64,000 nucleotides of DNA from assembly GCA_016787045.1 (NCBI GenBank), contig JAEUVA010000024.1:35835-99834 (forward strand). Reading direction: 5' to 3'. How positions within the stretch are numbered: position 1 is the first letter of the stretch; every line of letters begins with the position of its first letter. The notes under the pieces are model-generated. The model did no database searches and was not told where the DNA came from. It worked only from the letters and a program-made list of their open reading frames with translations. Origin of the DNA: Chitinophagales bacterium (lineage in GTDB: Bacteria; Bacteroidota; Bacteroidia; Chitinophagales; LD1). Positions 57,571 through 64,000 of the stretch are shown piece by piece. A program made the position numbers and the translations under genes.

Positions 57571-60500
57571 ATGAATCACAGGTACGAGAATAATTTTCAA
57601 AAAACATGTTCGCTTTCGGAAGAAGGACCGAAAGTGGGCGGCTGGCACAAAGCCGTAATCATGTTGGCAGTAGCACTGGCCGCACTACAGGCAACTGCAC
57701 AGGTAACCATAATCCAGAACAGTAACTCACAAACACTCTCACAGCTACTGGCAGGTACTGGTGTTACGATTACCAATTACACGAAAAGTTGTGCAAACAA
57801 CGGTACGGGCACATTTAACAATGTAAGCAGTAACTTAGGATTGACCGGTGGTGTGGTGATGGCCAGTGGTAATGTAACCAATATTTCTCAGCCGGCTAAC
57901 AATTTCGCTTCTACACAATTTACGCTTACCGGAGATGCTCAGCTTTCTACCCTTACCGGTGGAACTATTTATGACCCATGTGTTTTAGAATTTGATATTG
58001 TACCTCAAGGGCCACTACTGCGTTTCAATTATGTATTTGCCTCAGAAGAATATCCGGAGTGGGTGTGTTCGCAGTTTAATGATGTGTTTGGATTTTTTAT
58101 ATCGGGTCCAAAACCGGGTGGCGGCAATTATACTAACCAAAATATTGCTATTATTCCAAATACGAATTTGCCTGTTGCTATCAATACGATAAATGCCGGG
58201 GTGCCCGGTGCAAATGCGGGTGGTGGTACTTGCTCGGGTAGCAACCAATCTTTGGCATACTCTTCGTTATATAAGAACAACCTATCACCAGTAAATCCGG
58301 TTATTGTTTATGACGCTCAAACGCATGTACTGCAAGCCACAATAGCCGTAACACCCTGCCAATCTTATCATTTAAAAATAGCGATAGCCGATGTGGCCGA
58401 TCGGATATATGACTCGGGAGTTTTCTTGGAGGCGTATTCATTTACTTCAAACCCCATTTCGGTATCTGCAGTATCTGCCTTACAGTATGCGGGTTTCTCC
58501 AGTGCTTATGAAGGGTGTGTGAATGGCACTTTTACGCTCACACTTTCGCAGGTTCAACAAACAGATGTGTTTGTAAATCTTGCTATCAGTGGCACTGCAA
58601 CCAATGGCACAGACTATACTACTATACCTGCGGTTGTAATGATACCTGCGGGGCAAACTACATTAACCATTCCGCTTACGCCACTTGCTGATGGGTTAAC
58701 TGAAGCTCCGGAAACCGTAACACTTGCTGTGCTGGACCCTTGTACAGGTGCTGTATCGAGCAGCGCCAGCATAACTATTCGCGATGATATACCTCCTTCA
58801 ATTACAGTAAGTGACAGTACGCTTTGTCTCGGCCAATCTGCACAGCTCAATGCCAATGGTGGATTAACTTACACTTGGAGCCCCGCAGCAGGGTTAAGCA
58901 GTGCTACGGTTAAAAATCCTATTGCCACACCAACGGTTACCACTACTTATACTGTAACCATGACTTGGGGTAGTTGCACTAAAACCGCCTCGCAGACCAT
59001 TTATGTAAGCAACCCAGCAAATATTGTAAACGCTACACCGGCAGGCACTATTTGTAATGGAGGTACAGTTACGCTCACTTCGGCTCCAACTAACGGACAA
59101 TCTCCTTACTCATATTTATGGAGTACAGGAGCCACTACACCAACAACAGTAGTAGCCACCAGTGGTACCTACATTGTTACAGCTACAGACAATTTTGGAT
59201 GCTCGGCCTCTGCTTCCAGAACAGTTACTATTTCAAATTTAAATATCACGGGAGTAACCACTAATGTAACTTGCCTTGGTGCAAACAATGGCACTATAGA
59301 TATTACAGTAACCGGTAGTAATGCTCCATTTACATATAACTGGGGCGGTGGAGTTACTACACAAGATCGCACCAACCTTGCAGCTGGCACTTATACAGTT
59401 ACTGCCAGCAATACGGTAGGGTGTTCAGTTACTGCATCTTACACCATCACACAACCAGCAGCAGCGCTTACTTCAACAGCAACACAAAATAATATTATTT
59501 GTAATGGGTTAAACAATGGGAGTATTAATCTAACTGTTAACGGTGGAGTTGCTCCCTATACTTTCAGTTGGAGCAATGGCGCTACTACAGAAGATATTGC
59601 CACTCTATCAGCAGCAGTTTATACCGTAACTATAACAGACTTCAATGGCTGCACAGCCACCCGTACGGTAACCATTACTCAACCCCCGGTATTAGCTACT
59701 TCATCTGCACAAATAAATGTGTCTTGTAACGGTGGTAACACCGGCTCAGTTGATTTAAGTGTAAGTGGCGGTGTAGCACCATATGTTTACTCTTGGAGTA
59801 ACGGGATAAGCACACAAGATATTTTTACATTAACAGCCGGAGCATACAGTGTAACTGTGGCCGATTCTAACGGATGTACAGCCACTCGCTCTGTAAATAT
59901 TACTCAGCCAACGGCTATCAATATATCGCTTGCTGCTACAAATGTAGCTTGTAATGGCGGCAATACAGGCAGTATTAACACTACGGTAACCGGTGGTACT
60001 GGGGCTTACACCTATAACTGGGGAGGTGGTATTACCACACAGAACCGTACATCTTTAGTTGCAGGCACCTATACAGTTACCGCAACCGATGCCAACGGAT
60101 GTACCGCAACTGCGACTGCGACTATTGCCCAACCTGCGGTGCTTACAGTTAGTAATACAGCCACAAACATTTCTTGTAATGGCGGAAGCAACGGTGCAAT
60201 TACTACAACAGTAACCGGTGGCAACTCGCCTTACAGTTACAACTGGGGTGGGGGAATAACCACACCAAACAGAGCTGCATTGGCCACAGGCACATATACT
60301 GTTACAGTTACATCAACCGGTGGATGTACAGCCACGGCATCTTCTACTATAACACAACCTACGGCACTTAACTTATCGGCAGTAGCTACTCCTGTAAGTT
60401 GCAATGGTGGTAACAACGGCAGTATAGATTTGACAGTATCGGGTGGTACTGGTACATACACCTACAACTGGACCGGTGGAGTTACAACTCAAGATCGCTC

Positions 60501-63500
60501 TAACCTTACAGCAGGGTCATTTACTGTAACCGTTACAGATGCGAATGCTTGTACGGCTACTGCTTCATACAGCATTACACAACCTGCAGTGTTGAATATC
60601 TCGTTTACCTCCGTAAATCCGGTTTGTAACGGTGGAAGCACCGGCAGTATCAACACCACAATAACCGGTGGCAATTCGCCATACACCTTCTTATGGAACG
60701 ATGGAACAACCACACAAAACCGTACCGGACTAGCTGCCGGAGTTTATCAAATTACTGTTACTGACAATAAAGGTTGTACTGCTGCAGGAAGCAGAACTAT
60801 TACTCAACCAACTGCTATCGCTATTTCACCAAGTGTAACCAATGCGAGCTGTGCGGTAGGAAACGATGGAAGCATTTCGTTGGCTGTAAGTGGTGGTACC
60901 GCTCCATATACCTACAATTGGGGTGGAGGCATCATTACACAAAACCGTACAAACTTAGTAGCCGGTACCTATACAGTTACCGTTACTGATAATGCCGGAT
61001 GTACTGCATCTCAAGCGGTAAATGTTACTCAAATAGGTTCGGGTATCACCTTGTCTTCATCAGCCACAAATGTGCTTTGTTTTGGAGCAAATACCGGAGC
61101 CATTGATGTAACCGCTTCTACATCAAACCCACCTTTAAACTACAATTGGGGCGGTGGTGTTACTACCGAAGACCGCACCAACTTAGTAGCTGGCACATAT
61201 TCAGTTACGGTAACAGATGCAGCCGGTTGTTCAGCGGTTTCTACCAACACTATCACTCAACCCACAACCGCACTATCTGTTACAAAAATTACTGGTCAAG
61301 TAAGTTGCTTTGGAGGAAATGATGGATTTATCAATATCAATGTAAATGGAGGCACTGCTCCTTATACCTATAACTGGGGTGGAGGCATCACCACGCAAAA
61401 CCGTAGCAGTTTAACAAGTGGTACTTATACCGTTACTGTAACTGACAACTCAGGTTGCACACTTAGCAATACCACAGCCATTACTCAGCCGGCTTCGGCA
61501 CTCAGCGTAAATACAACACCTACTCATGTATCCTGTTTTGGCGGAAGCACTGGTGCGGTGAGTGCAGCTATTGGTGGAGGCACGTCTCCATACACATTTG
61601 CATGGAACAATGGTGGAGTATCACAAAACATCAGCGCGTTGGCATCTGGTACTTTTACTATTACAGTTACCGATAGCAAAGGATGTACTGCGCAGTCATC
61701 CGCAACGGTAAACCAACCCGCTGCGGTATTATCCGTATCTTTTAGCAACACACACGTTTTGTGCAATGGTGCCAGCACGGGCAGCATTAACTTAACGGCA
61801 AACGGTGGCACTACTCCTTATACTTTTAACTGGGGTGGTGGTATTACTACCGAAGACCGAGCCGCCATTGCAGCCGGTACATATAGCGTTACAGTTACCG
61901 ATAATCAATCTTGTACTGTTTCGGGTACTACTACAATTAATCAACCAACTGCCCTATCAGTTACATTAACAAAAACAAATATTAGTTGCAATGGAGGAAA
62001 TAACGGTACAATCACTACTACAGCAAGCGGTGGTACCGGTACACTAAGTTTTATATGGAATGATGGAGTAACTACACAAAACCGCAGCGGACTTAGCGCT
62101 GCCAACTATACTGTTACTACCACAGATGCTAATCTATGTACAGCTACTGCTGCTATCACAATTTCACAACCTACTGCCTTAACGCTGAGCATGAACAGCG
62201 GTACTAGCGTTTGTCTTAATCCAACTGGTACTGCTACTGCTGTAACCAACAACTCTGGCACAGCACCTTACACATTTACATGGAGCAACGGAGGGCCAAA
62301 TTCGCAAACGCTTAATGGTTTAGCACCTGGTTCAATTTCAGTTACAGTAACCGATGCCAACAACTGTTCAGTTTCTTCAAGTGTAACAGTTGGCTTATCC
62401 GGTAACAATACCAATGCTAACTTCAATTTTAGCGGAAGCCCATGCGCACCTGCTGCACCCATGGTGTTTACCCACGCAGGTTCAAACAATTTAACAGCTC
62501 ACTACTGGAGTTTTGGCACCGGTGATACATCGGCTATGCCAAGTCCATCGTATGTATTTGCTAACGCAGGTATCTACAATGTACAGCATATTGTTTATCG
62601 CGGATTTTGTACAGATACCATCACTAAAAGCGTAACTGTACATCCTAAACCGGTAATAGCTCCTGTGGTGAATAATATTTTGTGTAATGGGGTAAGCAGC
62701 GGCTCAATAACTTTGAATGTAACTAGCGGCACAACCCCCTACGGTTTTAATTGGGGTGGTGGTATTACTACACAAAACAGAACCTCGCTTGCTCCGGGCA
62801 GTTATGCAGTAACTGTAACTGATGCTAACAACTGTTCGGCTTCATTTGCTACAGCCATTACTCAACCAACACCATTTGTAGTAACCAATACCACTACTAC
62901 GGTATCTTGTAATGGTGGAAACAATGGTGCTATCAATCTGAGTGTAAGCGGAGCAACACCTGGATACACTTTTGCTTGGAGTAACGGAGCTACTACGCAA
63001 AACCTTACCGCGTTACCGGCCAATACTTATGTAGTTACTATTACCGATGCTAATAGCTGTACTACAACTTCATCTATTTTAGTTTATGAGCCAAGCCCAT
63101 TAGCTCCTGTGCTAAATGTTACAAACATATCATGTAACGGATTAAATAATGGAGCCATTGATTTAACCGTTTCGGGTGGTACATCACCATATACCTACAA
63201 CTGGGGTGGCGGCATTACCACTCAAAACCGAGTTAATCTATCAGCAAGTACCTATACCGTAACAGTTACAGATAATAAACTATGCAGTGCTACTGCTTCA
63301 GCTACGGTTACTCAACCTACCCCGCTGTCCACTACACTTAGCGCAAGCAATGTATCTTGCTTTGGTGGAAATAATGGAACCATTTTAGTGGCTACCACAG
63401 GAGGAACATCGCCTTACAACTATGTATGGAATGATGGAAGTACTACCAGCAATCGCTCATCGCTCAGTGCAGGCACATATACCACCACCACCACAGACGT

Positions 63501-64000
63501 AAATGGCTGCACCGCTGTTGCCTCGGTGGTGATTAATCAACCGGCAACTGCACTAAGTGTAACTGTAGCATCCGCCTCTACACTTTTGTGTTATGGAAAT
63601 AGCAATGGCAGTATCAACATTAACGTAACAGGCGGTACCCCAACATACACATATTTGTGGAGTGATGGTGCTACAATAGAAGATCGCACCAATATGATGG
63701 GCGGCACTTATTTTATTACCGCCTCTGACAATAACAACTGCACAGCATCTACTTCGGCTACAATTCAACAACCGGCCGCACCGTTGGTTATTGATACATT
63801 GGTAGTAACTAACGCACCTTGCTTTGGTGCAAATACGGGAAGCATTACCACACAAGTTTCTGGCGGCACCACACCATACAGCTATTTGTGGAATGGCGGA
63901 GTTACTACAGCCAATCGTACTAATGTAGCAGCGGGTATTTACAACGTAACAGTAACCGATGCCAACAATTGCAGCAGTACCTCATCGGCAACCATCACCC
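57571..64000 (+). CDS. Giant choice-of-anchor-L / Calx-beta / SprB-repeat adhesin (partial, 3' end off the window)
   Basis: Open for 2143 codons from the ATG at 57571 to the right edge. An N-terminal extension precedes the signal sequence ('VIMLAVALAALQATAQ', residues about 30-45). Residues about 48-290 look like a choice-of-anchor-L domain ('NNGTGTFNNVSSNLGLTGG', 'LRFNYVFASEEYPEWVC', 'FNDVFGFFISGP'). Residues about 315-410 are Calx-beta-like ('GTATNGTDYTTIPA', 'DGLTEAPETVTLAV'). From about residue 560 come some twenty SprB-type repeats (about 75 residues each, typically 'SCNGGNNGSI', 'GGTAPYTYNWGGGITTQNRT', 'AGTYTVTVTDANGCTATA', 'ITQPT'), with one PKD domain inserted after the fourteenth. 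It should be a T9SS surface adhesin; the C-terminal sorting domain is outside the window. Confidence 0.88.
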   Translation, partial: MNHRYENNFQKTCSLSEEGPKVGGWHKAVIMLAVALAALQATAQVTIIQNSNSQTLSQLLAGTGVTITNYTKSCANNGTGTFNNVSSNLGLTGGVVMASGNVTNISQPANNFASTQFTLTGDAQLSTLTGGTIYDPCVLEFDIVPQGPLLRFNYVFASEEYPEWVCSQFNDVFGFFISGPKPGGGNYTNQNIAIIPNTNLPVAINTINAGVPGANAGGGTCSGSNQSLAYSSLYKNNLSPVNPVIVYDAQTHVLQATIAVTPCQSYHLKIAIADVADRIYDSGVFLEAYSFTSNPISVSAVSALQYAGFSSAYEGCVNGTFTLTLSQVQQTDVFVNLAISGTATNGTDYTTIPAVVMIPAGQTTLTIPLTPLADGLTEAPETVTLAVLDPCTGAVSSSASITIRDDIPPSITVSDSTLCLGQSAQLNANGGLTYTWSPAAGLSSATVKNPIATPTVTTTYTVTMTWGSCTKTASQTIYVSNPANIVNATPAGTICNGGTVTLTSAPTNGQSPYSYLWSTGATTPTTVVATSGTYIVTATDNFGCSASASRTVTISNLNITGVTTNVTCLGANNGTIDITVTGSNAPFTYNWGGGVTTQDRTNLAAGTYTVTASNTVGCSVTASYTITQPAAALTSTATQNNIICNGLNNGSINLTVNGGVAPYTFSWSNGATTEDIATLSAAVYTVTITDFNGCTATRTVTITQPPVLATSSAQINVSCNGGNTGSVDLSVSGGVAPYVYSWSNGISTQDIFTLTAGAYSVTVADSNGCTATRSVNITQPTAINISLAATNVACNGGNTGSINTTVTGGTGAYTYNWGGGITTQNRTSLVAGTYTVTATDANGCTATATATIAQPAVLTVSNTATNISCNGGSNGAITTTVTGGNSPYSYNWGGGITTPNRAALATGTYTVTVTSTGGCTATASSTITQPTALNLSAVATPVSCNGGNNGSIDLTVSGGTGTYTYNWTGGVTTQDRSNLTAGSFTVTVTDANACTATASYSITQPAVLNISFTSVNPVCNGGSTGSINTTITGGNSPYTFLWNDGTTTQNRTGLAAGVYQITVTDNKGCTAAGSRTITQPTAIAISPSVTNASCAVGNDGSISLAVSGGTAPYTYNWGGGIITQNRTNLVAGTYTVTVTDNAGCTASQAVNVTQIGSGITLSSSATNVLCFGANTGAIDVTASTSNPPLNYNWGGGVTTEDRTNLVAGTYSVTVTDAAGCSAVSTNTITQPTTALSVTKITGQVSCFGGNDGFININVNGGTAPYTYNWGGGITTQNRSSLTSGTYTVTVTDNSGCTLSNTTAITQPASALSVNTTPTHVSCFGGSTGAVSAAIGGGTSPYTFAWNNGGVSQNISALASGTFTITVTDSKGCTAQSSATVNQPAAVLSVSFSNTHVLCNGASTGSINLTANGGTTPYTFNWGGGITTEDRAAIAAGTYSVTVTDNQSCTVSGTTTINQPTALSVTLTKTNISCNGGNNGTITTTASGGTGTLSFIWNDGVTTQNRSGLSAANYTVTTTDANLCTATAAITISQPTALTLSMNSGTSVCLNPTGTATAVTNNSGTAPYTFTWSNGGPNSQTLNGLAPGSISVTVTDANNCSVSSSVTVGLSGNNTNANFNFSGSPCAPAAPMVFTHAGSNNLTAHYWSFGTGDTSAMPSPSYVFANAGIYNVQHIVYRGFCTDTITKSVTVHPKPVIAPVVNNILCNGVSSGSITLNVTSGTTPYGFNWGGGITTQNRTSLAPGSYAVTVTDANNCSASFATAITQPTPFVVTNTTTTVSCNGGNNGAINLSVSGATPGYTFAWSNGATTQNLTALPANTYVVTITDANSCTTTSSILVYEPSPLAPVLNVTNISCNGLNNGAIDLTVSGGTSPYTYNWGGGITTQNRVNLSASTYTVTVTDNKLCSATASATVTQPTPLSTTLSASNVSCFGGNNGTILVATTGGTSPYNYVWNDGSTTSNRSSLSAGTYTTTTTDVNGCTAVASVVINQPATALSVTVASASTLLCYGNSNGSININVTGGTPTYTYLWSDGATIEDRTNMMGGTYFITASDNNNCTASTSATIQQPAAPLVIDTLVVTNAPCFGANTGSITTQVSGGTTPYSYLWNGGVTTANRTNVAAGIYNVTVTDANNCSSTSSATIT
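59250..64000 (+). repeat. SprB repeat array (about 20 units, roughly 225 bp each)
   Basis: Coding tandem repeats inside the giant adhesin. Fourteen units (the fourteenth degenerate, about 62180-62400) are followed by a PKD segment (62401-62650) and then at least six more units to the window edge. Most units carry two cysteines, one in 'CNGG/CFGG' and one in 'GCTA/NCSA'. Confidence 0.85.

Noticed and set aside
59250..64000. Regularly spaced repeats of about 225 bp that might suggest a CRISPR or satellite array
   Set aside because: The repeats stay in one open frame and encode SprB domains; there are no short identical repeats with unique spacers and no cas genes.

Overview
The window reads as a chromosomal segment of a member of the Bacteroidota, probably close to the Chitinophagales/Sphingobacteriales lineages; the exact lineage is inference. 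The evidence is type IX secretion (T9SS) sorting domains of both the 'type A' and the gliding-motility 'type B' kind, SprB-type repeats, a PorP/SprF protein, lineage-typical families (DUF2490, DUF4476, WbqC, Omp28, BatA-type proteins), Bacteroidota-type -7 promoter elements (TAnnTTTG or TAnnTTCG) and the near absence of Shine-Dalgarno sequences. I see no phage, insertion sequence, CRISPR array, tRNA or rRNA.

Layout. 1-4558 (minus): a surface-glycan cluster with an ABC-2 polysaccharide export permease (cut by the window edge), a TMTC-like GT-C membrane glycosyltransferase with C-terminal TPRs, and a UDP-sugar dehydrogenase. 4667-6981 (plus): heme A synthase and an MFS transporter. 6983-8350 (minus): a small secreted protein and a desaturase closely resembling eukaryotic sphingolipid delta-4 desaturases. 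8487-10344 (plus): panD, a flippase-like membrane protein and rfaE2. 10349-16823 (minus): a carboxypeptidase-regulatory-domain protein, a secreted GH13 alpha-glucosidase and a 1183-aa T9SS-exported adhesin-like protein. 17060-19255 (minus): a DEAD-box RNA helicase with a roughly 200-nt structured leader. 19331-20080 (plus): a DUF2490 protein.

20114-28331 (minus): ruvX and HMG-CoA lyase, a sodium:solute (NSS) transporter with a 54-aa MetS-type small subunit, a PhnP-like metallohydrolase, a lipoprotein GH31 glycosidase, a beta-barrel protein and a T9SS-exported PhoD phosphatase. 28447-34908: a BatA/VWA membrane protein, an Omp28-like thiol-motif protein, a PaiB-like flavoprotein, a small T9SS protein and a collagen-like protein with about 40 Gly-X-Y triplets. 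35021-37349 (minus): a lipoprotein and aspS. 37483-44362 (plus): a 1890-aa type-B-sorted adhesin with 10 SprB repeats followed by its PorP/SprF partner; its N-terminal half is paralogous to the 1183-aa protein at 13272-16823. 44602-57374: a TPR/DUF3857/transglutaminase protein, WbqC, DUF4476, dnaG, an M43 metalloprotease, an L,D-transpeptidase, an N-carbamoylputrescine amidase and an outer-membrane protein. 57571-64000 (plus): the first 2143 codons of a giant adhesin with a choice-of-anchor-L domain, a Calx-beta domain and about 20 SprB repeats interrupted by one PKD domain; it runs off the right edge.

Together the genes describe a cell that invests heavily in surface and secreted proteins carried by T9SS (adhesins, hydrolases), in surface glycans and probably in sphingolipids, interleaved with ordinary housekeeping genes (aspS, dnaG, ruvX, panD, ctaA). 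The least expected points are the eukaryote-like sphingolipid desaturase, the many start codons lying only 4-9 nt after a promoter-like element (apparent leaderless genes), the structured helicase leader with competing hairpins, and the collagen and SprB repeat proteins.
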